NCBI GenBank assembly: GCA_019321725.1 | Contig: CM033116.1 | Coordinates: forward strand, 5,080,642-5,144,641 | Length of the DNA: 64,000 nt | Source of the DNA: Paulownia fortunei | Taxonomy: Eukaryota > Streptophyta > Magnoliopsida > Lamiales > Paulowniaceae | Reading direction: 5' to 3' | Shown: piece by piece, positions 1 through 12,639 of the stretch | Layout of the letters: every line of letters starts with the position of its first letter | Position numbering within the stretch: position 1 is the first letter of the stretch | The notes under the pieces: model-generated | What the model saw: the letters and a program-made list of their open reading frames with translations, nothing else | Database searches by the model: none | Told to the model about the DNA's origin: nothing | Program-made: the position numbers and the translations under genes

Positions 1-618
1 TTTTCAGTAATAAATGGTCCTCTTATGTAGGTACAACTAACTTGTATGTGCCTGTATTTTTTATTAATTTGATTTATTTTTTTACAATTAACCAGTGCTA
101 AATTACTAAAACCCCATCTATTTACTGGACTTAAAAACCATTAAAACTACCTAGCATGATAATACAATTTTAATTACATACCTTTTTTTTTTCTTTTTTC
201 TTTTTAAGATGTTGTGGGCAGATAATGTTTGCGTACTTCTAAATATATTTACTGCTGTTATTTCTTGCTAGAGCAAAGAGAGGTAGAAAAGTAATTATAA
301 CTATTTAAGTAACATGTAGCATTAATTTATTTTAGAAATTCATTTTATAAATAATACACTTTCTTTACCAAATTAATATAACTCGTGTATAAATCAATAA
401 AAAGTGAAAAAAATAAATCAGGGAAAAGAGACCAAAGCTAGGAGGGCGAATATGATTAGATATCTTAATAGTCACAACAGTAAACGGCAGATACTAAACA
501 TTGTGCATATTTACCCTTATACTATTATAGCTAACGCATTAAATATACCATTCGGTGAAATTAAAAGAAATTGGGATGATTTATCCAAACGGTGAAGCAT
601 GTGGTTTAAAATTAAAAG

Positions 619-996
619 TAATATTTTTAAAATTAGAGTGAATTGATCGATTTAATTGAAAATTGAAAATTGGATTACTGATTTAACCTGTCAAAACCAA
701 TTCAAAATCTGTCAAATTGGTTTGACCATTTTTTTATTTTTTTAAATTAATTTTAATATTTTATTATATATTTTGTATTTTGTTAAATGTCTTTTTAGAT
801 AGTTATTTATTTATTTTATATTAAAAATATATTATATAATAAATAATCTATTATATTATTATTTTATATAATATAATAAGAAAATATAATTAATTTTCAT
901 TAGACTAGTTCAACCGATAGTTAAACCGATCCGATTGATTAAACCATTAATTGATAGCAAAATTAATTTAATTATCGATGTAATTATAAAAACATG
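619..996. mobile_element. hAT-type MITE with perfect 8-bp target duplication
   Basis: A 378-bp non-coding element is flanked on both sides by the same 8 bases, ATTAAAAG (611-618 and 997-1004). Its ends are imperfect inverted repeats (TAATATTTTTAAAATT at the left; the right end reads CATGTTTTTATAATTA on the minus strand). The interior shares the pattern of the copies at 2552-3030 and 23916-24329, in opposite orientation, including the repeated 'aaccgat/ttcaacc' words near the ends. An 8-bp duplication is typical of hAT elements. It has no transposase reading frame. Confidence 0.72.
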
Positions 997-2551
997 ATTA
1001 AAAGTCTTTATCGGGACATTAAATCTGGGAGTGGTTGAAAAATAGATTGATAGCATTTTGCCACTGTGGCCTCTTGGATTTCATTACCACATTGTTAAAA
1101 TAATCATATCAGAAGTTAGGAGAAGTCATTTTCCCTTGCAATAATAGCTTCAATTTTAAGTAATTTATATTATTAGACTTAGGCCACAATCAATTTTTTA
1201 TTTATTTTAATTAAGATTAATATCAAAACCATCTCTTTTCTTGTAAAACATGTTTCCTTGTAGAATCAAATTATTGAAACCCCAGTGTAATTACACTTCA
1301 CTTTTTATTGGGGTCCAACAACTTTATATTTCAATTATTATATATCCCTATAAGGAACAAAATGAAGATGACAAAGAAAAAGGGAGGAGTAATGGAGATC
1401 TATTTTTCTTTTCTTTTTTTTTTTGGTTAGAAAAAATGCACTATTAAATTGGATGCTCATGCATGATTGAATCTATATAAATACTATTTATTTTGTGACA
1501 GTCAGATATACAAAGTAATTAATTTGATATATCTTTCGATAAAATTAGGTATATATTTCTATATCTATCTCCGCTCTCTTCATATAACATATTCTTTATT
1601 TTTATTTTTATTTTTTGTTTTCGTTAACATTATAATTTTACTCTCTTATAACTTTTCTCTTCTCTTGTATCGTGTTGTCTCTATTTTTTTTTCTTTTTTA
1701 TTTATTTATTTAAGTTTTAGAACGCCGGTTGCTTTTGTTTCCTTTAGTAAACCCAAATAAATACATATAATAATTATGAAAATTATTATCATATTAAAAA
1801 AAGAGGAAGTATTTAAATTTTATAAATTTGAAAAAATATAAGTACGCACATTAATTCGTGCGAACATCGCTAGTATTAAAATTAATGCAAATTCGAAGCC
1901 AAATAATTTTTAATCATAAGACCTAATGGTCCTCAACTTCTCAAGACTTGAACTAGCAAAATTGGGACCATAGTCCTCGAATCAAGGAAGTACAATTTCA
2001 GGTAAAAATCCAGAGACAGTACAAAGAAAGCGTACCATGTGTTGAGAAGGAGATTTCAGTACCAAACTTTAAAGTCAGTACTCCTTATATAATAGGATAG
2101 TTAACGGGCCGACTTTAGTAGTTGGCTAGTTACCTTTTATCTAAATTAGAGGTGGTCCAGTTTATTTGGGTTGGGCCTGCACAGGTAACATGCAGATCAT
2201 TGGTGGCGACAATTCATTGTGATATTAATTGGTCCTCTCTTTCAACATTATTACTTAAATGTATTTGTATAGAATGATTTGAATTTAAAATAATTTTAAA
2301 TTTGATGTCAATTGTGGATATTAGTCTACTTTCTTATAACATCACTAGATATATGCTTTGATTTATTAATTGTAAATATTTTAATGCATTAAATGATGTA
2401 TTTGAAATTAAACAAAATTGCTATGAACAGAAACCATTTTGTTCTAGGTTTTGACATTCATGGTATTTATTTTACTAAAGAACTTTGTATTTTTGGTAAT
2501 AAAAGCAAGCGATATGTCCGTGATTTAACTAGATGGGGTTATAGAATAAAT

Positions 2552-3030
2552 TAGTATTTTTATAATTGAATCGATAACTAAATCGATCTTGCTAACGATT
2601 AGCAGTTCAATTGGTCAAACAGATTCAATTGTCGGTTCGACCGATCTAATGAAAATTAATTATTTTTTTATTATATTAGGTAATATGGCAATATAATATA
2701 TTAATTATTATGTAATATATTTTGAAAGTAAAAAAAAGAAAGATAAATAACTAAATAAAAAATATATAATAAATCACAAAATCCAAATAACCATATATAT
2801 ACATATAACAAAATATCAAGTTTAAATTTCTTAAAAATTAAAAAATTAAAAAATTAAAAAATTAAAAAATTAAAATCAATTTAACCAATTTTGATTGATT
2901 TAACCAGTTTTTGATTGGTTTTTATCGATTGAACTAAAACTTCAGTTATTTAAGGTGAATTGGACAAGACCGACTGTCGATTTCTAACTGAACCAATTGA
3001 CCCCGATTCGATCAAGTTTTGAAAGCGTTG
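2552..3030. mobile_element. hAT-type MITE, same family as 619-996 and 23916-24329
   Basis: A 479-bp non-coding element with near-identical 8-bp flanks (GAATAAAT at 2544-2551, GAATAAAG at 3031-3038). It is clearly alignable with the copy at 23916-24329: both contain the words for 'accgatcttgctaacgatta', 'aaaatccaaataacc' and 'aacaaaatatcaa' in the same order. It contains a short A/T satellite of five ATTAAAAA-like units at about 2834-2876, absent from the other copies. No coding capacity. Confidence 0.75.
2834..2876. repeat. ATTAAAAA-like microsatellite inside the MITE
   Basis: About five tandem copies of an 8-base A/T unit, found only in this copy of the MITE family. Confidence 0.8.
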
Positions 3031-3672
3031 GAATAAAGTTAATTTCTAATTAGGGATGCTTCCACTATGAAACAAAATATATGTACTAAGTCATGCCACG
3101 TTAATATCATGTACATCCTACTACACTTCGTATAAAATTATTGTCACCGTTTGATATGAAAATATCGAATATAAGTAAGAATTTTTCGAAAAAAAGAGGA
3201 GGAGAATAATAGGATACAAAATTGATGTTTTGCAAACCCCTAAAGTGGAGATGAATTAAGCATTGTTCTTGGCAATTGCAAATGCTTATGGATCCCTTTC
3301 ATCCGAAGTCCAAAAAATGAAAATAAGAGACTATAGGGAGTATGAGTATTCTAGGTTGCTAACTTAAAAAACGCCAAAATTTAACAATTAATCATAGTTT
3401 CAAAATGCAATAAAAATCTGAGAAACGTAGAAACTTTCACATTATATACTTCTCCAAATACAATCGAATTCAAAAAATAAAATAAAAAATACAATTGGAT
3501 GTCACACCAAGTGAATTGAAATACTCGAACATTACAAGGGGGGAAAAAACCAAGAACTCATAAATCCAACATTGGACACTCGTAAGATCAACACAAATAA
3601 AACAAATATAAATGAATAATAATAATAAAAAAAAAAACTCAAGAACACTGATTTATAACCTCATTGCTAGCT

Positions 3673-4275
3673 TTAATCATCAATATCTGCATCACAGAAA
3701 ACCCTCTCAAAACCCTTAGACGAATAAAACGGCACTGTCACCGGGCCACAAAGAACCTTCAGCTTCCGATGGATTTTGAAAACCCCAACCTTCAACCTGA
3801 TCTTGGCCCTGATTTTCACGTCCAAGTCCACACTCCCGGAGGCCTTCTCCATCCTCAAATCCCGGGCCACGGCCCCATAAAGCGCAGCGTCTTTCGCCAC
3901 CAAATCCATATCCAAATGCGTGACATTTCTCCTTGGCTGATAAAATGGATGAACATTGTTGATAGACAGCTTCTGATCCTCGTACAGCACCGTAACATCG
4001 ATCCTGTCGTAGTACAATGATATCCTTCTGTTGGGATTGTTGGCCCGGAGCACGAAGTGAAAGTTGGCGTTGAGGTGGTCGTTTGTCAAGTTGTAGCCGC
4101 TGATGGAGCCCTGTTCGAGGGAGTATTTTAGTTTTTTTGGTTGCACTGCTAGCCAAATGATGAGGACTATCAGGCCGGTAAGGATTATGAGGGCTAGAAG
4201 AACTCCGGCGATGCATCTCACCAGGGCTGAGTGCCGTGGCCGCGCCTGCCCTTGCTGTGGTGCTGGTGGCGCCAT
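3673..4275 (-). CDS. NDR1/HIN1-like protein (NHL family, LEA_2 domain)
   Basis: An intronless frame of 200 residues. The ATG at 4275 sits about 65 bases downstream of a TATAAAT box (minus strand, 4341-4347). The product has a short basic, proline-rich cytosolic tail (residues 1-20), one strongly hydrophobic helix at about residues 22-44 that should anchor it as a type II membrane protein, then an extracytoplasmic LEA_2-type beta domain (about 70-190). That domain contains the NHL signatures 'NPNRRISLYYD' and 'PFYQ' and ends in 'VFCDADID'. An N-glycosylation sequon (NVTH) follows the PFYQ motif. Family members sit in the plasma membrane, and some (NDR1, NHL3, NHL10) act in defence signalling. 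The exact paralogue is not resolved, so I give no symbol. Codon usage and GC content are well above the surrounding AT-rich DNA, as expected for real coding sequence. Confidence 0.95.
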   Translation of the reverse strand: MAPPAPQQGQARPRHSALVRCIAGVLLALIILTGLIVLIIWLAVQPKKLKYSLEQGSISGYNLTNDHLNANFHFVLRANNPNRRISLYYDRIDVTVLYEDQKLSINNVHPFYQPRRNVTHLDMDLVAKDAALYGAVARDLRMEKASGSVDLDVKIRAKIRLKVGVFKIHRKLKVLCGPVTVPFYSSKGFERVFCDADIDD

Positions 4276-4340
4276 GGTGGTTGCAGCTAATTATCTAATT
4301 TTCAGTGATTTTGTGATAGCGGGGAGGGATGGGTAAGTTG

Positions 4341-4347
4341 ATTTATA
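4341..4347 (-). promoter_or_regulatory. TATA box of the NHL gene
   Basis: TATAAAT read on the minus strand, about 65 bases upstream of the NHL start codon, a normal spacing for a short 5' leader. Confidence 0.55.
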
Positions 4348-4739
4348 CAGGTGGAAAACAATTGCACAGTTATGTTTTCATAATCTTTTCTTTTTTTAAT
4401 AGTTGTTAAGCTTTTTTGATTTCTTGCATGAAACTCAAGAAATAAACGAGTAAAAGATTTGGGTTCCATGGATGGGAAAAAAAAGAAGATAGGTGAAGAT
4501 GAATATTCTTGTCTTGCAGAGTTTAAAGAAGTCTTTTCTATGGAAATTTTGGAATCTCATGTTTAATCAATTGGTGGGAATTGCTTCGCACTCAAGGTAT
4601 TCTAAAACCATCTTTAAAGTTGTCCTTTTTGTCATGGATTAGAGTTCTTTTGTCTGATTAGGACATGATAAGGATGTATGAGGAATTTAAAGTTTCATTG
4701 ATGAGGTATTAATGAGTTCACATTCTTTTAGATAAACGT

Positions 4740-5310
4740 TAAATGTATAAAATAAGTTTTTAAATATATATTTAGTGTGAAACATATATATTTTATATAT
4801 ATATATATTGATGCATCCAATAATAATAAAATGTCTAATTCAATAAGACCAAATCCACAGTTTAAGAGGTCCCATCAAGCATATTTGTAAGAATATTAAT
4901 TAAACTCAAAAATATTTAATTTTAGCTATAAGACGAAGTTCAAGAAACTCATGTCTCAAGTTAAATACTTATAAATGCTCTCTTTCATGCCGCTCTAAAT
5001 AGACGCAATTTTATTTAGTTATCTACCATTATTAATTCTCTATTTTCATATTATTCATCTTTTTTATTCTAATTTGAGCGTCGTGGGGGTTTCGTCGTTG
5101 ATGCCCTAACAACTTACGTATGTCACAGACAAAAATCCATCTAAGAATTAAAAACTCGTGAGAAACCGACGTTTAAAGATTTGGATTCATGCAACATCAT
5201 TTTGCCTAAAGAATTGTGTGTATCGCAGTTAAAAACCCATCTAAAAATTAAAAACTCCTAAATAGTTAACTTTTGAAAATTTAAATTTATATCACATTAT
5301 ATATTATATT
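4740..5310. mobile_element. degenerate LTR-like remnant
   Basis: The segment carries an ordered set of features seen in plant LTRs: a TATA-like CTTATAAATGCTCTC, an AT-rich leader, then 'ttgagcgtcg' followed by a G/T-rich stretch near 5075-5100. A related arrangement occurs at about 8900-9240. No internal gag/pol frame or clean ends remain. Assignment to a Ty3-type (Tat/Ogre-like) LTR is inference from the 'ttgagcgtcg' signature. Confidence 0.4.
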
Positions 5311-6105
5311 AAATGAAAAACTAAATAAAATATCAATATAAAATAAAACAAAAAGATCCAAATTACTTAACGATAAGCAGACTCTCTTTAACTTTGTGAT
5401 GAATGAATACATATAAATAAAATGATATGGACATAAGATAGACGATTCTTAAAAAATGTTGAGACGCAACATAGTTGCTGCAAGGGATATATAAGCATTT
5501 ATCTTGTGCATATATGTGAAAATAGCCATATTAATTGCAATTAAATTAAAGGACAAACTGGTGCCTATCTCAATTTCGGTAATGGAGAACAGTGAATTTC
5601 TGTACGTATATAAGAAAATTAGCATTCTCTATTGGACGGAAATGTCCCTCAAGCTTAGACCAATTTTTGGATAAACTTGTAAGCCCATTTCAAATTATCA
5701 ATTAAACTGGTAAGCCCATTTTCTCGAGGAAGGGCAGGACCCGGTAACCAAATGTTCTTGTTTGAATGACAAGTGTATGGGTCAGATGAAGTTCGGATTT
5801 AACCAGACCAAAGCCCAAAGAAGGCCCATTAAGGTTCAAACTTGAATACGTTTGGAAAAATTAAAATTGTCCTAATAGATTTTTTAGCATACAATATTAA
5901 AAAATAAAATAAAAATATATGGACATATGAACGTACATTATTGAAATTGTGGAGTTTGAATGATATACCAATTGAATTAATCAATTCATATTTACTCTAT
6001 TGATTTCACAAAACCAATCTTTCAATTACCGTTGATTCATAAAAAAAAAAAGTCAAATATTTAAATCAACTAATTTACAACACGTACAATAAACAAAGTA
6101 TGTTT

Positions 6106-6150
6106 GTGTATATATATATATATATGTATGTGTATGTATATATATGAATA
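6106..6150. repeat. TA/TG microsatellite
   Basis: Alternating TA/TG dinucleotides in otherwise unremarkable AT-rich spacer between 5310 and 7290. I see no gene in that spacer. Confidence 0.75.
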
Positions 6151-7593
6151 TATATTTAGTAGAAATTGCCAAGGAAAACCCACGTCATTCTTAATGCGTG
6201 ACGCTACTATAACATCCAAAAGAGAATAAAACGAGGAATTTGTGCGTTGCTTAATTGCTACAGGTAATTATTCAACAAACACGTGCTTTGATGTTGTCCT
6301 ATCACACATCACATGTTTGAGCATTTCTCTCTGCCAAACTTGCATTTTTTGCCTCAGATTGTTTGTACTTCTCAAACTGGCCGGTGATCTTGATACCGAC
6401 AACTTTACATTGTTATCTTAATTTAAGGAAGGATTTTAGCTTTTTTACATATATATTCTAGATGTCTGAGTTAGCTTATGTATATTTTAACTAATTCACC
6501 ATTATAATCCGATCAAAGTTAAACCATTCGTGTCAAAACTAAGGGATTTATAAGAAAATTCATTGCAGTTCGGCCGATTCAAAGAAATTAGCCTAGCAAG
6601 ATGTTGAATTCATGACCATACGTGTCACAAGTTCTCACTAGACCAATTCTTAGAATTGTCGCTTTCGGAACACTTTTTGATTTATTGCTCTCTCTTTACC
6701 TTCTAAGACACAACAAAAACTATACTATCAAATAATGAAACCCATATGCATTGGACCCTTGATCTAGACCCTACATATATCATAAGACCACAAGAAGCAA
6801 GACTTAGGTTGAAATGCTTGCAACATGACATCATATGCCTCTAGTTATATTAGGTATATTAAATGGTGTATGTTGGGCCAATGTGTGCTAAATACAGATT
6901 ACCAAAATTAGGTAACATTCTCCCAAACAACTTTTTGTGCCTTCCTACAAATCAATATGCTCCAACTAAAATGGGAACTTTCACTTGACATAGCAAAATG
7001 TGTCCTCCTTCCAAATGCCTTGAAGTGGGCTCTCTCTCCTTGTTTTGATCAAACCATTTACATTAAAAAAAAAAAAAAAAAACTTTAATTATATATATAA
7101 AAAAAAAATCTAAAGAAGACAAGAAAAAGCACCCACAAAGATTTTGAATTGTCAAGACAAAGCCCATTGCTATTGGTTACTTTTTCACATAGAAATGCGG
7201 TTCGCATATTTGTTATTGGTACACTTGTCGCGAATTCCGGCCAACCACAAACGTACATGAGGAATTACATAATAATAAATGTAGTAAGATTATTATTTTT
7301 TTAAAGAAAAAGGTAAGAGGGCTGGCTGACAAAAGAAAATGGAAAAAAGGACTAAAACTAAAAGTGTCATGATCAAATGTGGGGCAATGGAGGTGGTCGC
7401 CGCATATCCCTTGGAATTATCCCATCCTTTGCAAACCCATGGGAGAAGGAAGCATATTCTACTGTTACAATCCCTTGAATACACTTTCCAATATTACCTC
7501 TTCACAAACTTATATATGACCAACCTTCAGGCTACTATGCATCCCTCGTAAATATACTAGACACACTGGCTAGTTAGCACCGCCACGTCCACC

Positions 7594-7680
7594 ATGGAGC
7601 CGCCACGCCGTGGTCTATCCCGGCGGCGGTGCTGGTGGTGGTGGTCACTCTGTTTCTTAGGCTTTAATGGGAAGAAATGA
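7594..7680 (+). CDS. possible 28-residue small ORF in a short transcript
   Basis: A short GC-rich island (about 7575-7650) stands out in AT-rich DNA, 60-70 bases after a TATA-like CTTATATATGA (about 7509-7519). The ATG at 7594 is in good context (CCACCATGG) and opens a 28-codon frame rich in Arg and Trp (four consecutive Trp, then SLCF). Downstream DNA to about 8100 looks like a 3' UTR, with an AATAAA-type signal near 7913. The same bases in the +2 frame (7578-7667) encode a striking hydrophobic stretch, PAAVLVVVVTLFLRL, ending at a stop, which could be a terminal membrane-anchor exon instead. I do not recognise either peptide. The region is probably transcribed, but which frame is used, if any, is uncertain. 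Confidence 0.25.
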   Translation: MEPPRRGLSRRRCWWWWSLCFLGFNGKK

Positions 7681-8899
7681 AGATAATTAAACTTGAAAAG
7701 AATTTCGATCGTTCTCCGACAGGGCAACTTCGATCCTTTGGCATATTTTCATGATTCCTAATCAAGAATGGCTTCGGCTTCTTGAAGTTTTTCGGCTTGG
7801 TGAAGGGCTATTTTCTCCAACAGCAACTATGAAAATCAAGACCCTAGTTTTTTATAGTATGATCCATTATTGTCTATTATTCTTCTCGGGTTCTTTTTTT
7901 GTTTATGTATGAAATAAAAATCGGAAGACTGTCTTCTTCTGTATGTTAGTGGCATAGTTTCCTGGTTGTCTGTGCAAGATACTATCCCTGTACTCCAGAG
8001 TGTTTGAAATGCAGGATACTGTAATCTGTATTAGGACAATTCAATGCTTTGAGCTTGTAGTTCCAATTTTTATCACATTTTCTTCATAACTCAGAGATTG
8101 CATATGCTGTTTTTATTACTCCTATTATTTCTTATGTTGATAGAATCATTCTTGATGCTATTTTATATAGCTCAATAATTTGATGGTTTAATGAATCCAA
8201 ACAAGTGCTTAAAATAATCAGTTCAAAGCTGGATTGAGTTTCAAGTGTATTAGGCCTCATTCTAGCTTTTAAAGTCTTGGGATCCAACCCAATAACTGCG
8301 AGTTGGAGCGAATTCAAGTCGAGTTTGAATTGTTTGGATGGTTTGCTTTATATTTAACTATGCCTTAATAGCTTAATAAATCAAAATTATTTACGAGCTT
8401 ATAATTTTTTCAAACTAGTTTATATAATCATGACGAGAGTATGTGCTCAATGAGGATTTCCTTAAAATAGGATATAGAGGGGCTGTGATAAAATAGGTTG
8501 ATATTCACTAATACAATAGTGGCAATGTAATATGATTATGCAATTAAAATGGTTCATTAGTATTTCTTGTTCAATTTGATGGACTGAATCAATGCATGTA
8601 GATAAGAGACAGTCATGAGAAATGACTACTCTAAAGGCGACTCATATATATGGATTTTAAAGATGGCTCGCGCTAAATTTGCTAGATAATGAAGTATAAA
8701 ACGAAATCACAATATAAAGAAAATAACTCATATACATACCAGAGTATTATCACAACAAAACATATAAATATATATAGAGAGAGAGAATAATACAATGTAA
8801 TTTTCAGTTCTAATGGCACTTAACACCCATATACTTCATAAAATAGTTGATGCACCTTATTACTACTTGAGTTCCAAAAAACTTAAAAGAGTTTACTTT

Positions 8900-9240
8900 A
8901 ATAGGTCCGAGTTCAGAGGTTTAAGAGGCTCTATGAACATAATTATAAGATAGACATATTTTAATTAAATTCAAAAATATTAAATTTGAGTCTAATAAGG
9001 CGTGCAAGCCCACAAGACCCCAAAAATACGCAAAAGACCAGACTCAAGTCTTAAATTAAACACTTATAAATAATTCTTTCAAATCATTTTCAAATTCGTA
9101 ATTGAATATTTATTGTTTTCTATCTTTTCTTTATTTTCTCATTCTTTTAGTGACTTGAGGGTTAAAGGGTTTCTCGAAACCCTAATTGTTTGTTCATATC
9201 GCGGCTAAAATTTCGCCAAACAGTCACTTCTTGGTTAGGA
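8900..9240. mobile_element. degenerate LTR-like remnant, related to 4740-5310
   Basis: It contains 'gaggtttaagaggctc', a run related to 'aaattcaaaaatatt', CACTTATAAATAATTC and 'tgacttgaggg' in the same order as the 4740-5310 remnant. No coding content and no clear ends. The DNA between 8100 and 8900 shows nothing recognisable. Confidence 0.35.
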
Positions 9241-10318
9241 GGAATCAGAGGAGACTATCTTGAAGAGATCTAATGTTAAGCCACATTAATAATAAAAAGT
9301 TACAATTCCTAGTAAATTTGCAGTTAAGGGAGCAGGGAGCTGATACAATGCTCACCATATCCAGTATTATTTTGCTTCTTCCTTATCGCCCATTAGTAGT
9401 CTGGTTCATGAAAATGTATTCTTATACATCCAAAAAATAAGCGCCTTTGGGTGTCTGATTGGTCATCTTCTTAGTATAAGCGCTAAAATCTACCACGCCC
9501 ATAGAGCACTCTTATTCTTTTGGTTGGTGAAACTCAGATAATGGATAACAGGAACTATTTTTGAGAGTGGAGGTCAACTGCTCGGCCAGTAGAATCTTCC
9601 CTTACTACGAGTATTTGGACTAATATATTTTTGGGTTAAATAAAATAGTTAAATTATAAACTTTTTCCATTCCTCCTTCATAATCACCAAAATCTTCCCT
9701 CTAGGTTTGTTACGTTAAAAATTATTTACGAAAATCATGAATTGATCATTTGCCCTATCAAAATTTTTTTTTTTTAAGAAAAGAAAGTCAAATCATTAGT
9801 TTATTAAACAACCATTCTACCTGAACGACATTATGGTAATGTTTATATATTTGGAATGAGTATATTTGTAATGTTTCTATAACCAAATAGGTACATTTTG
9901 CATATTGGTAATTAAAATTTATTGTTTTAAAAACTTCAAGATATTTTATATACAAATATCCTTTTTTGCCCCCTCCTCGCCCTCTAATTGTTATATAGAA
10001 AGTATTTGAATCTTAAGAGTTAAAGCTCTCTTTTGAAATAGACCCCATCCCAATTTTTCTTGTTTGTATTAGGGGTGTATATAAACGCTCACATACTGAG
10101 CCAATTGTACGCCTGAGTCCTGAGTCCGCCTTAATCGCAATCCAACTTCTATGTGTACAAATATATACATCTATATGTATATATAGTTAAGATATATAAT
10201 AGACACATCCATATATGTAATGTATTTATTTATTTCGTCATAATTTATTTTTATCAATCCTCAAAAGCTTTTCAATTTCCATGAAAGCATGAGAATTTAG
10301 TTTTTGTTTAATAACACC

Positions 10319-10321
<3 letters not shown>

Positions 10322-10371
<50 letters not shown>
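10322..10371. repeat. (TC)n microsatellite, about 25 units
   Basis: An uninterrupted CT dinucleotide run of about 50 bases, ending in CGCC. The Arg/Glu-rich frame on the minus strand here is an artefact of the repeat. Confidence 0.95.
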
Positions 10372-10373
<2 letters not shown>

Positions 10374-11367
10374 CTATGATTTCTCTTTGTATTTATTTGT
10401 TTAGTACAACAACAAATAAGTTCTTTGATATTTTTAATTATCATTATTTGTTTAAGTTGTAACTATAAATAAGTTGATTGAGAGAAAATATAACTAAATT
10501 TTATTGACCGGTAAATTCGACCACTATTTAAAAAGGTATTTGTGTAATAATAGGTTAATATTTTTATGAGGTAAATTGAATTTTTTTATGTGACAGCACA
10601 ATATCAATTGTATGCACTCCTAATTTATACTAAATTGAAAGAGGTTCAATATCATAAAACACTATATCAACTATCTTGCTCTCCCAATATCAGGCTTCAA
10701 TTCTTTTGTTTCAATTTTTGCATTCCATTGTATGGATATATAACACATGCCTATGATATAAATATGTGATGTTAATTATTTGAACATAATTTATCTCATA
10801 AATACGTGTTATATATCCAAAAAATAGAATATAAATATAAAAAAAAAAAATAAAACAGAAAATTCAAAGCCCCAACACCATCGCCGCTGCCTCCCTTCTA
10901 CTACTACCCATATTTTTTTTTCTCTCTCACTCCCTCCTTCCACCACCATTTCCATTTTCCTCCCTTACACCATTCATCTCTCCTGTTCCTCCCCTTACTC
11001 TATCACTGCCTCAGTCTCTCTTTATCCTCTCACATCTTCCTTTATCTCATCTCTCCAACCTTTTTCTCTCTCTCCTTCTCCTCTACCACTTCCCTCCCCT
11101 CCTCACCCCACATTTCCCTTTCTCTCCCCTCTAATATCCAACATTTCCTCCCTGCCACCTCCACCTTCATCTCTCACTAACGAAAAAAATATATGTATTA
11201 CTAATTAAATATTAAGTGACATGTAAAGGTTGTCAATAATTATATGCATTAAGCGACAATAATTATTATTTTGCCTTACTGACATATTTCACAATTTTAA
11301 TAGTAGCAATAACTAATGTTTGATTTGTCATCGTTGATAATTAATAATGTATATATAATATTTTAAG

Positions 11368-11493
11368 TTACTATTATTGATAATTAATTAGACATGTATA
11401 GTGATAATCTAATAACAACAAAATTATCTCTATGACTTATGATAAAAATTTTATTGTCACTATACATGCAATATTAATTATCAATAGTGATAA
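11368..11493. repeat. palindromic (hairpin) core of a small MITE insert
   Basis: Two ~41-base arms (11368-11408 and 11453-11493) are inverted copies of each other; both contain TTGATAATTAAT and ACATGTATAGTGA-type sequence. This lies in a ~430-bp AT-rich block (about 11183-11612) that has no counterpart in copy B, so it looks like a later insertion between the C/T-rich halves of copy A. Confidence 0.6.
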
Positions 11494-12455
11494 TTTGAAC
11501 TTAGTTCTTATTACTATGGAGCTTAGTAAAAATTCTTATCAACAATACATATTTAATTATATAAATTTTACATTGTTATTTAACTTAACATCTTGTGATC
11601 TGATATTCTTTATTCTTATAGTGTTTCTCCTTCACTGTCACCTCCATTGGTGTCTCTCGTTGGTTGCCCACCACATGCCATCTGCCCCCCACCCCAAGTT
11701 TTCCCCATCTCCACGTTCTGGAAGAGAAGAAAAGTAATAGTCGGAAAAGGAAAAAAAAATGAGAGAAAAAAAAAAGAAAAAGTAAGAGCACATTAGAGAA
11801 TTTTTAATTATTTTTTTAAAATTAACTCTAATTATTTTTTCAAATGCACTTTTTCTAGTGTATTTCAATCCTACAATATTAGAATTACTTGAGCAAGTGT
11901 ATTTTTATTTTTATTTTTTTTTGACAAAGGCAATAATAGTTGTTAGTCTACCATATTTATAAGTAGGACCAAAAAGTAGTCATTAGTGACTATTTTTTTG
12001 GCCTCAAACAGCTAATTTTTTTTCCAACGATTAATTATTTGAACAGTGTTTCATTATATTTGCTCTTTTATGTATCTAATTCTTATATTTACATGTCCTC
12101 CAAATTTCAAATCTTATAACAAGTATTTTAGTCAGTTAAACATAAGGACAATTAAATTAGAGACAAAATAGAAAATTTACCAAATCTTTTAGCTAACATC
12201 ATTGTTTTCTGTCCAAAATACTAAGAGCAAAGGAAGTTTGGTAAATGGGGCAAGCTCTACTGGAAGGTTTTTATAATCATGAAAGAGGAAAGAAATGAAT
12301 TGATTATCTAATTATTCTAGAGGAAAATAAGTAAAAAATAACACTATATTTTTTTATACTAGGGAAATATCATTTGCGTGCACATTGAGTAACATTATAA
12401 TTGTATTTGTATATAACAAATATCACATAGCACGTTTTAATCTCAATTTAAATTT

Positions 12456-12517
12456 TGATGATAATAATAGTACTGAAAACATTTTTTGATGATAATAATA
12501 GTACTGAAAACATTTTT
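12456..12517. repeat. 31-bp direct tandem duplication
   Basis: The unit TTGATGATAATAATAGTACTGAAAACATTTT occurs twice in a row with no differences, so the duplication is recent. Confidence 0.85.
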
Positions 12518-12639
12518 TGTATTTTAGTTAAAGGCATTTACCTTTTATGAGTCAGCTTCTTATAGATTTTACTGACTTTAACATCTTTATAGCATTTGTT
12601 TTTGTTTTTTTTTTTTTTTTAGTATAAGATGCTTATGTG

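Larger units (their letters stand above)
9641..12325. mobile_element. long inverted-repeat element with C/T-rich core (copy A)
   Basis: The left end (from about 9641, TAAAATAGTTAAATTAT) and the right end (to about 12325, read on the minus strand) are imperfect inverted copies of each other over 60-80 bases, sharing pyrimidine-rich 'cattcctcc' and 'accttcc' words. The whole element aligns in pieces with copy B at 23010-25112: 'atggtaatgtttatata', the C/T-rich block, the A/G-rich block after it, 'gcaataatggttatta'-like sequence and 'acataaggacaattaa'. The C/T-rich core (about 10861-11175) has almost no purine runs. No transposase is present. A short palindromic insert lies inside (11368-11493). 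Confidence 0.6.

Noticed and set aside
3664..4336. Plus-strand and second minus-strand frames over the NHL gene
   Set aside because: They are shadows of the conserved minus-strand NHL frame and show no domain of their own.
7361..7450. Possible microRNA-like sequence near TGCAAAGGATGGGATAATTC (minus strand)
   Set aside because: It loosely recalls plant miRNA seeds, but I see no paired arm nearby to form a precursor hairpin and no match to a family I know.
10238..10444. Frame rich in alternating Arg and Glu
   Set aside because: It is the (TC)n microsatellite read through on the minus strand.
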